Part shown: positions 34,634-45,718 of the stretch, one piece after another | Layout of the letters: the number at the start of each line of letters is the position of its first letter | How positions within the stretch are numbered: the stretch's first letter is position 1 | Source of the DNA: Cenococcum geophilum 1.58 | Lineage: Eukaryota; Ascomycota; Dothideomycetes; Gloniales; Gloniaceae | Assembly (NCBI GenBank): GCA_001692895.1 | Contig: KV748199.1 | Location: 62,001 to 126,000 of the forward strand | DNA: 64,000 nt | Direction of reading: 5' to 3' | Program-made: the position numbers and the translations under genes | Notes under the pieces: generated by a model | What the model was told of the DNA's origin: nothing | Databases searched by the model: none | The model's input: only the letters and a program-made list of their open reading frames with translations

Positions 34634-35070
34634 CGGAGGTCGGTAACATAGCCAATTGCACCTTCCCAATTAGGCAGTTAGGATACCCCCAAGCTTCCCA
34701 CCCGCAGTACTACCTAAGAGCATTAAAGACGCTAATATTTTATTTAGAATCCATCTAATCGTTAATTAGGCAAAAGAAATCAGTAAATTAGGGTTGTAGA
34801 AGCCTCTGCTTTGGTAGTTAACGGTATTTAGGCGTCCCAGCGGTCGGGCGGCCGAGGCGCCCCAGAATTGTGCGACCGCAGATTGCATCCTTTTCTACTT
34901 AGGCAGAAGCTTCTACAACCTCAATTCTCGCGTTCTTTGTGCCTAATTGACATCTAGATATATTATATACAAAATTCTAGCATTTTTAGGGCTCTGTTAA
35001 GAGTTTTCTAAGGAAACATATCCTAACTGCCTAATTGGGAAGGTGCAATTGGCTATGTTACCGACCTCCG
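34634..35070. mobile_element. TA-flanked foldback/MITE element, 437 bp
   Basis: Long inverted repeats of about 50 bp (CGGAGGTCGGTAACATAGCC..., left 34634-34684, right 35018-35070) flanked by TA at 34632-34633 and 35071-35072. A second, internal inverted pair (GTTGTAGAAGC at about 34794, GCTTCTACAAC at about 34910) brackets a GC-rich core. No coding capacity. Confidence 0.85.
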
Positions 35071-35299
35071 TAAGAGCCCTTTGTTTTATCTATCACCTCC
35101 ATGTTGTGGCAATATCGTAGCTTTATTATATAAAAAGTTTGACACGGCGATCGGTCGTAAGATCGCGAAGATGCGTTTCAAAATCTAACTCTTCTTCTGC
35201 GACGCTATATCTCATCCCTTAATAATACTTCTATAAGGCCACAACCTATATACGGAGGATAACAATTAGTTAGAGAATCTAATGCATTAAAAAAATATA

Positions 35300-35911
35300 A
35301 CGTATGTGATGGGGTTATGAAGGTGACCCTAGTTATGACCGATTTGAAAATCAAAATTCACCAAAATACTGATTTGGTGGCAAATAATTAGTAAAAGCTA
35401 TTATATATTATCGCATCATCCTTCCTACAAATCCTTTAGTAAGCAGCTTCTTCTACTGCCTTCTTATCGGTCTCCTAAAGTTGCATAATAAAAGCTATAG
35501 CTGTAGCTGTAGCGGTGGCTGCGGAGGACTCTTCCGCCCGCTTTTGGAGCGGTTGATTGTTTCCATACCTTAATATATGCTAGGTAGACTCTAGGATACG
35601 TTACATAGGCCGCAAAATACGCACCTATGCTTGCGCGTACGCTGGTTTAAAACTTCCTAGGCTTTTGCATAAGCTTTAGCGCCTTTATAAAGATTTTTTT
35701 TCGCTAGGCCGTTAAAGCTGCTTATAGGCGATCTTTTGTATCTAGAGCACCCGGCCAGCGAGGCATAGCTTTAAGTTCTGTGCAAGGAAGTAAGGAGAAA
35801 AGTCGATGTGTTGATGTTCAAAGCGGCAGTATATTTAGCTACCCTAAATGAGAAGGCGGTAATGTAAATCGGTCATAACTAGGGTCACCTTCATAACCCC
35901 ATCACATACGT
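35300..35911. mobile_element. TA-flanked MITE, 612 bp
   Basis: About 47-bp TIRs beginning ACGTATGTGATGGGGTTATG (left 35300, right reversed at 35865-35911), flanked by TA (35298-35299, 35912-35913). The inside is non-coding. It is larger than the other MITEs here and not obviously related to them. Confidence 0.85.
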
Positions 35912-36412
35912 TAGATATATCTATTGTGGTTAGGCCATAAATTATAAAAATGAAAAAAATCGTGTTTTAAAACTTTCAGTTTCCACCAAAGCGACGTCAG
36001 ACCCTCCGTTGTAGAATTCAAAAATATAGGGAGCAGATACGAGCGTGTTTGGTTAAAATTCTACTACAGAGCGGTGAGTCCCCGATTTTCGGAAGAATAG
36101 CCTTGAAAGGCTGAGGTCACTAGCCACAAACTAAAAGATGCAGCCTTCGTGCAACCCGCCTGCCCGTGAAACCCATGTGCGCTTTCCATTGGCTCCGCAC
36201 ATTAATCGAGACAAAAAAACACCCATGCCAAATAAGCATAATCCAGATCCTAATACAAACAACAGTGTTACTTCTTGGATTCATTGGAATGAATCCATCT
36301 ATGTCTATTGTATATTAGACCAAACACCTCGCCTTTTGGTCTCGCCTCTCTATCTACTCCTTAATCTCGTATTTTACTGCTTCACAGCAGGCATTCGATT
36401 ACACTCTCAGCC
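35912..36412. other. Intergenic region
   Basis: No gene seen; ordinary AT content. It precedes a possible small secreted protein gene. Confidence 0.4.
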
Positions 36413-36674
36413 ATGATCCATACAGTCTTCGTCCTTCTCCCTTTTTCTTTAAGCACTTTATGCGCCGTCTCCAGCGCAGGACCGCTTCCGTTCCCTTCTC
36501 CACCTCAGAATTACTATGTGAGAATGATGAAGCCGTATTGCTGTTCTTCCGTATATAGGGACGCATCGAATTTCAGTACGTATATCGTCGTCTTCTCTTT
36601 TCTCCGCCGGTATTCCACTAGTAAACGCGTAATGCCATCCTCAATACTAATAAATTACAGAGCCCCCGCCTTGA
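36413..36674 (+). CDS. Possible small secreted protein, short or truncated
   Basis: ATG at 36413 gives a convincing signal peptide (MIHTVFVLLPFSLSTLCAVSSAG), then a short mature part with a CC pair (MKPYCCSSVYRD). A good intron signature follows at 36576-36660 (GTACGT donor, ACTAAT branch, ATTACAG acceptor); splicing it gives only 58 residues, ending at a TGA at 36672. The real 3' exons may be lost, because a MITE lies 170 bp downstream. It could equally be a non-gene. Confidence 0.3.
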
Positions 36675-36847
36675 CGAACTAAGAGACTATCCTAGAAAGG
36701 GGGGGACTTGGCGTGCTGTTGAGAACTAGCAGAAGACTAATCGTTCTATTTACCATAGGATATCTCAGGGAAGATGGAAGTGACGGACGGGATCTGGGCA
36801 CAGGCGGAAGCGTCGACCTAAAATATTTGAAGAGCTTATTTGTGCTA

Positions 36848-36991
36848 TCCCATCACCGTCAATTATCGTCCTACGTTATCGATAATAATATGGCCCGTGT
36901 ATATAATACCAAGGAACCGTACGCAGTCTATGCTTTCTGATTAGCCAAATTCTTATCGATAACGTAGGACGATAATTGACGGGTGATGGGA
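36848..36991. mobile_element. TA-flanked MITE, 144 bp
   Basis: About 38-bp TIRs starting TCCCATCACCGTCAATTATC, flanked by TA (36846-36847, 36992-36993). It shares the internal TTCTTATCGATAAC block with the MITE at 20140. Confidence 0.88.
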
Positions 36992-37436
36992 TAGCCATGT
37001 AAACGGCCTCAGAAGGGGTTTGATACTGTTAACTCCTACCACTGCTGAATCATTTCCGGTTTATGGAACAGTGACTGGCAGTTTTTATCTGAACTCCTGC
37101 AATGCAGCGACCACTTTGATAGTAATATAATCTTTTAAGCCTGGACAAGGACGAGAAATGGCATAGCACGAAGCAGTAGGCAAGGAATTGAAACATTGGA
37201 TTAAACAAATCCATCAGAAGCTATTGAAATACTGTATGCCCTAATAATGCAAAACCATGGGGTATCCAGAAGATTATCGCTGTGCTGTCTCGCCCCGATG
37301 TGCTATGCCAAACCTAAAAACACAGCCAGAGTTAAGAATGCATGACAAAGCGATGATGCCGTATTGAGGATACTCATGCCGAAAATCCTTAGAATCAAAA
37401 CTCCTGCGACCTTTGCTACTTTGGGCCTGAGAGCCT
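36992..37436. other. 3' flank of the RhoGAP gene
   Basis: No gene seen between the MITE and the stop codon of the RhoGAP gene. Confidence 0.4.
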
Positions 37437-39941
37437 TCATTTGTGCAGTCCAGCCTCCACCAGGCTCTTTGCTGTCCCGGCCCTCTCCTCATACAATCTG
37501 CGGAGATCATCAACCGAAGCCTTTTTCAGATTCAATTTTTGTGGCGGTACCCGAGGTGCAAGTCCATTCGACGAAGTCTGTTGAAAAGAGGGGGGTTCGA
37601 AAGAAGGCATCCGTTGGAGCAATCTAGGTGATGGTGCCCTTGCTCTTGGTGCAGCAGGAAACGAGAGACTTGGCGATTTGGTAGGCGGCTGAGCATTTTT
37701 GGGGGAAGTAGTAGTAGGATAAACAGGTCGCGCAAGTGAATTTATAGTCGGGGATCGGTTTGAGGATGTAGGCCAACTAGGCCTGCGGAATTCATTCACA
37801 GCAGATTGAGGCTCCACAGAATCGCGCCTAACCCAACTCGGAGAAACGGCGTCTGCCGAAGTGACTGACTGTGAGGAAGAAATGGCGACATCTGATTTAC
37901 CAGCGTTTTCATCTACTTCTTCCGGGACATCCTTTGGAGTATATACGGGTTTGCGCTTGACCGAGTCCGCAATGCTTATGTTTGCCATTCCAGGCAATGC
38001 CATTCTACTTTCTGAGAATGTCCGTGGTTGGCTTTGCGCCGCGGCGCTTTCGGCGTTACCGATCTGCTCTGCTGTCAGGGCTTTCCGCTTGGGAAGAATG
38101 ATTTTAGGAGTAGGAGGATCGCCAGCACTGCTCGTACCAGATGTCTTCTCGTCAGAAGTCTCCCATTCGGATGGGCGCGCGGGAGCGAACCCATCCGTCA
38201 CGGCTGCATAACTAACAGGTGACTCTTCTGCATCATTGGGACTATCCATGACGATTGTAGAGTATCTGGGAGGAATTGATAAAGGAGGTGCTGGTTTGCG
38301 TTTCGTTGCTAAGTCATCTGAGGAATTGCTAGAAGGCAATTGAGGTTGTGCTTTGATGGACCGTGGCGGTAGAGGAGGAGGCAGTCCCGGAGCAGTCTCA
38401 TTATCCTGAAGTATGATACCGGTGAAGTGCTTTTCGTCTACCTCATCTGCAATTTGGCCGTAGGTCCTATCCTCCAGAGGGTCGTCCCAGTCATTCGGGT
38501 CCTTTGGTAGACGGAGATCTCTTCCGAATGCACTTGGATCTACCTCGCATGCATTACGGAGTTGGCCTGACCAAAGATCAATAGCGACTGTTAGAATGCG
38601 GCGAACAATTGAAGATATTTTGGCGTCTTCAAGTTGGTCGGGGCCACAGAGCAGGGCGGGTGCAAAGCAAACGGCCAAATTTTCCGAAGACATCTTATTT
38701 TGCTCCTGCCGCGCTGCTATGGCGTCCAAAAGTGGTAAAAGATGCCTAGCCATAATCTCTCGTGAAATACTTGGGAGAGGAGACCATTCTGACTTCAGCG
38801 ATATTAACTCCGTGAGCCGCTCAAGGTTAGGAAGATCTTGCGGGTTACCGAAAAATGCCTTCAAGTCTCGGTAGGCCGACTGCGGAAATAGAGGCTGTCG
38901 AAGATCCGCATACCATGATTTGATCAAACCTGCAGCTAGAGTCGCTCCATACGCATCTCTCTGATCGACCTCCGCAAGAGCTGTTTCAATGCCCTCGNCA
39001 TGAGCGTACCTTGGAACGGGGAGTGTGGCTTGATTATCTTTCCAAACTATGAATTTCTGTCCTCTATCGTAGGCTTCCTTCAGAATTTCTTTCAGCTTAG
39101 AATGCGGGGGGACTCTAAAAAGTCCTTCAGTAACTATATTTTTTTCCATCAAGATGAAATTGGTGGTTTCTCGAAGAATCCGAGGAAGCCTTGTGGAGCC
39201 ATCACTGCTTTTCGGTAGAGGATGCCTGACTGCAAAAGCTCGTCGTCCGCTAGCGTATGGAGCATAAATGTCATTCGATAGGCGTCGATCATGGAGGTAG
39301 GCTGATGGTGGTACAAGCAGATCTTCAATGGCAAGATGGAGCGCAAGACTGCTCAAAGTTGAAACTGCATTCTGCGAGTTAGTAATGGTCATAATTCGAA
39401 CCATCGGGCTCCTGTTGTTCCAGACGGGAAGGCCATCGAAATACGTACCGTGAACAATCTTCCTCCTGAATTTCGGGCTAACAATTGTAGAAAACATTTC
39501 CACAAGAATCCTGACCCAGCTTCTTTCATGAACGATGTAGAGCTTCTGTAACCGTTTACGCATGGCCCTCGAGAGCACATGATATGCCTGTATGAACCAT
39601 CCCCACCCTGGTCTATTCTTCCTCATCGCCGTTGCACCATCAGCTCCGCCACCGGCAAAAAATATCACCTCATACTCAGATCCCTTTAAGAGCTCTTCTT
39701 CACCGGGCAATCTTGCAAGGACGTAAGGAAGCAGAGCATCAAAGTCTACTTCCCGTGCATCTGGCAAGGCAGCCGCATTAAGTACATAGATTGGCCTGCC
39801 ATCTTTTGACGGTATGGGTGATCGGTATAGTATGCTAGCGGCAACCCGGGCTAGAGGGGTGGAGTAGTCGGAGGAACTTAGTGGAGGGAGGACGGCGCTG
39901 AGTGACGAGCTTCGAAGGCGGTTGGTGAAATGGGAACGCAT
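37437..39941 (-). CDS. RhoGAP with CRAL-TRIO-like domain (Ecm25-like)
   Basis: A single exon of 834 residues from ATG 39941; a longer in-frame reading upstream lacks an ATG. The N-terminal SEC14/CRAL-TRIO-like region (about 30-190: GRPIYVLNAAALPD, EYEVIFFAGGG, PGWGWFIQAYHVLSRAMRKRLQKLYIVH) is followed by a RhoGAP domain (about 235-460) with the arginine-finger motif TEGLFRVPP and the conserved LIKSWYADLRQPLFP, ISREIMARHLLPLL and NKMSSENLAVCFAPALL. The rest is a long Pro/Ser-rich tail with PxxP motifs, ending in a helix DDLRRLYEERAG. This matches the yeast Ecm25 / fungal CRAL-TRIO-RhoGAP arrangement, expected to downregulate Rho/Cdc42 GTPases in polarity and cell-wall control. The N at 38998 gives one unknown residue. 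Confidence 0.9.
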   Translation of the reverse strand: MRSHFTNRLRSSSLSAVLPPLSSSDYSTPLARVAASILYRSPIPSKDGRPIYVLNAAALPDAREVDFDALLPYVLARLPGEEELLKGSEYEVIFFAGGGADGATAMRKNRPGWGWFIQAYHVLSRAMRKRLQKLYIVHERSWVRILVEMFSTIVSPKFRRKIVHGTYFDGLPVWNNRSPMVRIMTITNSQNAVSTLSSLALHLAIEDLLVPPSAYLHDRRLSNDIYAPYASGRRAFAVRHPLPKSSDGSTRLPRILRETTNFILMEKNIVTEGLFRVPPHSKLKEILKEAYDRGQKFIVWKDNQATLPVPRYAHXEGIETALAEVDQRDAYGATLAAGLIKSWYADLRQPLFPQSAYRDLKAFFGNPQDLPNLERLTELISLKSEWSPLPSISREIMARHLLPLLDAIAARQEQNKMSSENLAVCFAPALLCGPDQLEDAKISSIVRRILTVAIDLWSGQLRNACEVDPSAFGRDLRLPKDPNDWDDPLEDRTYGQIADEVDEKHFTGIILQDNETAPGLPPPLPPRSIKAQPQLPSSNSSDDLATKRKPAPPLSIPPRYSTIVMDSPNDAEESPVSYAAVTDGFAPARPSEWETSDEKTSGTSSAGDPPTPKIILPKRKALTAEQIGNAESAAAQSQPRTFSESRMALPGMANISIADSVKRKPVYTPKDVPEEVDENAGKSDVAISSSQSVTSADAVSPSWVRRDSVEPQSAVNEFRRPSWPTSSNRSPTINSLARPVYPTTTSPKNAQPPTKSPSLSFPAAPRARAPSPRLLQRMPSFEPPSFQQTSSNGLAPRVPPQKLNLKKASVDDLRRLYEERAGTAKSLVEAGLHK

Positions 39942-40675
39942 GGCTTCGTATTTCTGAGAATTCCAGTATATCCAGCAAATCAACCCAACTTGAGCAAGCT
40001 AGGGGAATGGTACTTGGGAGAAGACGCGCGATGCGTTGGCACTAGTTTTGGAGGCTTCAGTAGTCGTGACAAGGGAGGGTCAATAGAGGCCCCCAAATCA
40101 TGGTAAATGTTGAACAGGGCAGACTTACTTCAGCTCGTCAAGGCCTGAAGAGCGGCCCGTCCCTTGGTGGCTAAATATAAGAGTTCGGTGTTAAGGAATA
40201 GTAGGTGCTTTGGCGGGCTTACGCGGAAAGTCAGGTCAGAAGCAGGTTATGCCGCCCAGAGCAACGGTTAGGTACGTACATATAGGTTCAATATGTCAAG
40301 ATTGGTGCATCTTTTAGCAACAGCAATCGACGTCAGCAGGTCCAAGGGTCAAGGATTGGAGTGCGCGGGTGGCTGAGCTGGCATGGAACATGGGGTTGCC
40401 CAGGCCCAGGTGAACCTTTCGATCACCGTTGCCAAGCAAACAAACAGAATGGAACGACTCCAACGCATTGACGGCCAAACGTCAGACCCACATATCCATC
40501 ATGGTACACCTACACTCCAAGTGGATAGAATCCCTGGAATTTCCTACGTCCAACCGTGCTTGTCAATGATCGCAGCATGCACTACCAGTAGACAAAGACA
40601 ATTAATACATTCCCATATTTCAGTACACGCCATGGCATCTTGCACCACTTTTTCGCGGATCTAATTCTCTGTCAC
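39942..40675. other. Intergenic region upstream of the RhoGAP gene
   Basis: Lies between the RhoGAP start and the TCF25 stop, both on the minus strand, so it holds the RhoGAP promoter. No gene or repeat seen. Confidence 0.45.
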
Positions 40676-42872
40676 TCACGTTTCATCATATGAATCGGTT
40701 CCATTCCCGTGAACATCCCCCAGCTGCTCCTCGTCATCCTCGAAATCAACCTCAAACTCTTGCATTGCTCGCCGCAGCTCCTGAAGCCGTGCCGTACGTT
40801 CAGCTATAGTTTCAGGGGAGACTCCTGACTCGGTTATTCGTTGTTCGAAGTCTTCTTCGGTAGGTGGAGCGCCGGTTTCTGGATTGATAGCTCCTTCGCC
40901 TTCGAATAGCCACGGGATCAAGCCGCGGAAGAAAGATTGAAGAGTTGCATATTCACGGAGGATATCGTCGGGATTATTGAGGTTTCGGCGTGCCTGGCTA
41001 CCAGACTGTCCAGTGGTGTACGAAGGAAGATTGTCTTCTGGAGGAAGCGGATCCGATGTTGATGTAAACTTTGACGTAATCCGGCGGTCCAGGAGGCTTA
41101 TAAGCGCCCGGTCATCTGTCAAGATGGTATGGCGAGCGATTTTCATTTCATCAAACTCCAAGAGCCAAGAGGTTTTAATACCTTCTGATATGGCATTTGA
41201 GCAAGACGAAGCGACTTCGACCAGAAGAGACGTCGCCTCAGGAGTGTTCCAGATGTCTTTCGCCTTGGTCACGTATAGCCCACAGAGAAGTGTTTGGTAA
41301 TTGCCCAATGGCTGGCGCCCCCATATTGGTCGTGGGATGGGGTTAATATCCAGTTCCTGACATAAACTAGCTGCGGCCCATGGATACTCTTGAATGGCTA
41401 AACTTAGCTTGCTCCTCGCCCTCCCAGGTTCATTCAGTTGGCTGAGTGCAAGACCAAGTGTCATAGCGATATTGGGTGGGGTTCTCCACCTCTTTATAAG
41501 GTACTTAGACTCTGCCAGGTTGATGAACTGCTGGGGTTGGCGGCCTCGTATAGCAAGTTGGTCAATAACAAGACGCACGCAATATGGATCCTCATCGGGA
41601 TCAAGACTAAGCACGAGTTTTGCCCATTCAAAAGCCGTCCGCCAAGTAGCACGCATGCCAAGATTGCATATGTATCTCCATGCTGCCAGCCAAAACTCCC
41701 GGTTTTCAGGACGCCGAAAATCAAGCCGCGCTTTGCCCTGGGAGAGGTTTTGCGAGAAGCTTGAATGTACCGACCGACCAAACGAGAATAGTGCACGCTC
41801 AAGAAGATCACCGGAGGTAGCGTGATCACGCTCCTGTTTCGCAATCTCTGAAACCTGGAGCAATGTGGAAATGTGATATGCTGAAAGTAAGCAATCAGTT
41901 ATGGCGAAATTCAAAACTAAGGTCCTAAAGGAGCCCTTTTTTGCTCAGGAAGCACACACGAAGAAACTTTCACAGATGGATCCACTTACGGTTGAACTGT
42001 AGCAGCTGAATCATGCGGTTGGGATCCATAGATGCCACGCAGGATTCGAATTGTCTTTGGGTATCCTGGTATGATACATTGTGGACAAATCGAAACTCCA
42101 CAGTACCATCTTTCTTCTTCTCGACTATTTCCATTCCCAGGCCGCCCGATGTAGCTCGAGGCCATTCTTCCTTTCCTTGGATAAATATGTTCCGACGTAG
42201 ACCTAGAGAGGCGAGGTTACGACCACCAGGCGCATTCCTTCCTGTAACAGCTCCTGCGATGCCGGCTTGCTGTGGACCTCTACCCCGCCGTCTTCCACCC
42301 GCTACTTCTGCTTCGTTGTTCCCTGCCAAGGCCGCACGCCCAAAGAGTCTACGCATCTCATTAGATGCGTGGAGATGCTGCGTATCAATAGACAGTGCTG
42401 AAGATAATTCTTGCATTTCTCCGCCAATAGGCTCTGTCAGTTGACTTGAAGCTCCGCTCACTTTCGATTGAGAGGTACTCAAGGATAATGAGTGTAGAGC
42501 ACGATCAATCTCATCAAGCTGTGGCATAGAAGTTGAGGATGGCTGTGCTTTTGGCTTCGGCTCTGGGCCCTTCCCGCCTTTACCCTTTTTCTTCTTTTTC
42601 CGCTTCGAAGCCTTAGAGGTTTGAGGCTGTGGGCGAGCAGGTTCTGCTATTTGTTCTTCGTCAGAATTCGCTTTGCTACTTTCTATTGCGTCCCGTTCAT
42701 TGCCATCTCCTCCTTCATCCTCTGTACTTAGCATGGCGAAGAAACTGGCCTTGTTGCTGGATGGCGCAATCGGTTCATCATCTGACTCGTCGGCTTCTTG
42801 ATGGGAGAACTTCTCTAACTGTTGCTTTTCCTCTAACTCTCGCTGAGCTCGACGCAAAGCGCGCGAAGACAT
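40676..42872 (-). CDS. TCF25/Rqc1 family protein
   Basis: Two exons, 42872..41990 and 41880..40676, with a 109-nt intron (GTAAGT donor, TTTCAG acceptor); 695 residues. The N-terminus has SSRALRRAQRELEEKQ, an acidic stretch and a Lys-rich block (KRKKKKKGKGGKG, about 90-105). The TCF25 core begins near residue 215 (GLRRNIFIQGKEEWPRA, EFRFVHNVSYQDTQRQFESCV) and crosses the splice at LLQFNPYHISTLLQVSEIA, then REFWLAAWRYICNLG, WRTAFEWAKLVLSLDP and DPYCVRLVIDQ. The C-terminus is acidic. In yeast, Rqc1 belongs to the ribosome quality-control complex; I infer that role. The start fits the conserved N-terminal MSSRALRR. Confidence 0.93.
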
Positions 42873-43151
42873 CTTGAGGAAATTTTCTTTATATCTTATG
42901 GGGCTAAGTCTGGGAGTGCAAACGCTCTACGAAGTAACGTTACCAGAACAGAAAAGATTCGTGGATGACGGTGATGCTTGGCACTTTAGTGCACGGACCG
43001 CGATATCGGAAGGCGGCATCTTTCACCCGTAAGCATGGACCTCAAGATCTGTGCATCATGATCACTTCACCAGGCCTCCTTCGCCATCATCGAGGCCCTT
43101 CTCTTCCCCTTTCTCTACCTTCCTCATTCTTCTCCCTTCAACCCCTTGCCA
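42873..43151. promoter_or_regulatory. Bidirectional promoter between TCF25/Rqc1 and PP2C genes
   Basis: A 279-bp divergent gap. A CT-rich tract (43080-43140: CTCCTTCGCC, CTCTTCCCCTTTCTC) precedes the phosphatase ATG. Confidence 0.55.
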
Positions 43152-45116
43152 ATGCGTCGAGTAGCTGTCCAAGCCTTCCGCTCTGCTCGCCGGCCTTCCC
43201 TACGCAAGTTTGTCAGGAACCGTAACATAACGCTCGCTCCTTCAGGCCATGCCTTAGGCTTGCGGTCCATCTCTTCACGGAGGGAACGCGTAGCAACTAC
43301 TCTTTTAACATCTTCTATGCATATACGTGGCTTCTCGGTTGCGCTCGTATCTGCCGCCGTCGCTTCCGGAGCCTTTTATGCGTACCGAGGCACTAATCCC
43401 AATTCTAGCACTAGCACAAGTACCTCTACGTCCCTCTCAACAGAACAAAGCAGGAGTTTAAGCGCATCTAATGTCTATTCAAATTCGCCACAAGCAAGCC
43501 CCAGCAGCGCAACAGCAGAGCAAGCCTCCGAATCTACGCGGCGAGCTCTAGTGGTAGGGCAAGGTTCACTATACACCGGAACAATAACTGGCGACGGCCC
43601 TCTGTCAAAGGAAACGGACGACTACGGCCGGAAGGTGCTTGAAATGCTGACACCTGAGCAAGCAACCCAGAAATTACGGAAGAACGAGGAGTCATGGCTT
43701 GTAGGAAGGGGTAAAGGCGTCGTCCGTTATGATGTCGTTCAGATACCCAGCAACGATCCGATTGAGGATGACCATGCGGAAAAAATAATTGAAGTACCAC
43801 AAGGCGTAGCAGCTACGAATGATGGCTCATTGGCTAGTGATTGGATGTTTTGGGGAGTCTTCGATGGTCATAGGTGAGGAAGCCTTACTTACTGAGCTCT
43901 ATTTCATATACTAATTTATCGCTCAGTGGATGGGTAACATCTGCGAAGCTCCGTCAGACATTAATATCTTTCGTGGCTCGCGAGCTCGATTCAACATACA
44001 AAAATGCGCTTGCAGATCCTTCGCTCATATTCCCTACCGCTGAAGCCATCGACATGGCAATTAAAACCGGATTTCTCCGTCTCGACCACGAAATAGTTCA
44101 CGAGTCAGTCACAAAGGTACAAAAGGCACAGTCTAAGCTTGTCGCAGCAGAGCTACTTGCACCAGCACTTTCCGGCTCCTGTGCGCTTCTGTCTTTCTAC
44201 GATAGCAGATCAAAACTTCTTCGAGTTGCCTGCACTGGCGATTCCCGAGCAGTTCTAGGGCGGCGAGGTCCAAGCGGCAAGTGGACTGCCACACCGTTAT
44301 CTGTTGACCAAACAGGAGCAAATGCTGCGGAAGCGGAACGGTTGCGAAATGAGCATCCAGGCGAGCCCAATGTTGTCAAAAACGGCCGCGTGCTGGGTGG
44401 CCTAGAACCCGCACGGGCATTTGGTGACGCGGTATACAAGTGGAGCATCAAGACCAACGAGGAACTCAAAAGATCGTATTTCGGCCGCACAGGTTCAGCG
44501 CAGCTGCGGACACCTCCATACGTTACAGCAGAACCTGTGGTCACAACCACAAAAGTTGAACCGGAAAAGGGCGACTTTGTCGTTATGGCTACTGATGGGC
44601 TCTGGGAGATGCTCACTAATGAAGAGGTCGTCGGGCTTGTTGGTCAATGGTTAGAAGCTCAAGCAGATGGCAAGCGAGGCCAAGGCGGTCGGTCCGACTC
44701 TTGGTTAAAGAGCTGGTTTAGTGCTCAGAAAGGTCTACCAGTTGAACAGGCCGGACCTGATGGTGATAAGAGTGGTCAACGCGCTCCAATTCGACAACAG
44801 CAGTGGGGCATCAAGGCCACCCAGAATGACCGCTTCGTAGTCGAAGATAAAAACGCAGCAACGCATCTAGTGAGAAATGCTCTGGGGGGTAAAGATCAGG
44901 ATCAGCTTTCAGCACTTTTGACCCTGCCTAGTCCTTATTCCAGACGATACAGGTGAGATCATACCCATTATATGTCAGCACTGAAAACCTAACAAAAACG
45001 ATAGGGACGACCTCACTGTAGAAGTTATCTTCTTTGGCGAAGGTAACACAACCGGCAACGTCACTCTCAACCAAGAAGCGAGCGCTTCTAGTCCCGATAT
45101 GAAGGCGAAGTTATAA
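43152..45116 (+). CDS. Mitochondrial PP2C phosphatase (Ptc5-like, pyruvate dehydrogenase phosphatase)
   Basis: Exons 43152-43873, 43927-44952 and 45005-45116 (introns of 53 and 52 nt), 619 residues. The N-terminus is Arg-rich and amphipathic (RRVAVQAFRSARRPSLRKFVRNRN), typical of a mitochondrial presequence, followed by a hydrophobic segment (GFSVALVSAAVASGAFYAY). PP2C motifs in order: DDHAEK, GVFDGH-SGW (across intron 1), ALSGSCALLSFYD, ACTGDSRAVLG, ARAFGD, VMATDGLWEML and RDDLTVEVIFFG (across intron 2). All metal-binding Asp residues are present. In yeast, Ptc5 dephosphorylates the E1 subunit of pyruvate dehydrogenase. The start is the ATG at 43152 directly before the presequence. Confidence 0.92.
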
Positions 45117-45718
45117 TCTCCTTAGCTTCATTCCCTCGACTTAACTATTGATACCCGGTACTTTCAGTTAGTCCTACCCTTGGGTTACTTGTGTGGCGTA
45201 GGGCGTTGATCTTGATCATATGCATACTCATGGTAGCGTCGGCGTTGGCCGGCACGAGTGCCAAGTTCATCATTTGCGGGCTATCTGCGTAACTAGCAGA
45301 CTGGGATTGTTTCGTTGTTAGCCGCCATCTCTATCTTGAGATATGCAGGAGCTTGAGGTACTAAAATAGAACTACGTTCCATAAATACACAGCATATACT
45401 TTCACTATAGTTTTATTGGTCGTACAACCTCGAGCGTTTTCAGTTCCTGTCTGAACTGATTGCAAGCAGGGCTTATCGTCTGAAAGGTGTGTAGACTTTG
45501 CAAAAGCCGCTAACCGAAGCCTAATCCAATTTTCTGGGGAAAGAGCGGAGCTTAATTTTAGAGTATATATCCAGCCGCAAGGGAATGCAGAAGCAATATT
45601 GCTCCTGTCAAGAATTGCACCTTCCGTAAAGACGAATGTTGATGCCCACTCAAGTAGCCTCACAAATTTCAAAGTCGAGCCAATACAATATTCGAAGTAG
45701 TCACACAAGCCTCGTCTT
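45117..45718. other. Intergenic region between convergent genes
   Basis: Lies between the PP2C stop (+) and the stop of the next gene (-). A 115-codon minus-strand frame at 45361-45708 has no ATG start and no family I recognise; it may be 3' UTR. Confidence 0.4.

Noticed and set aside
40370..40664. Plus-strand 93-codon frame between the RhoGAP and TCF25 genes
   Set aside because: No domain, no splice support, and composition like the surrounding intergenic DNA.
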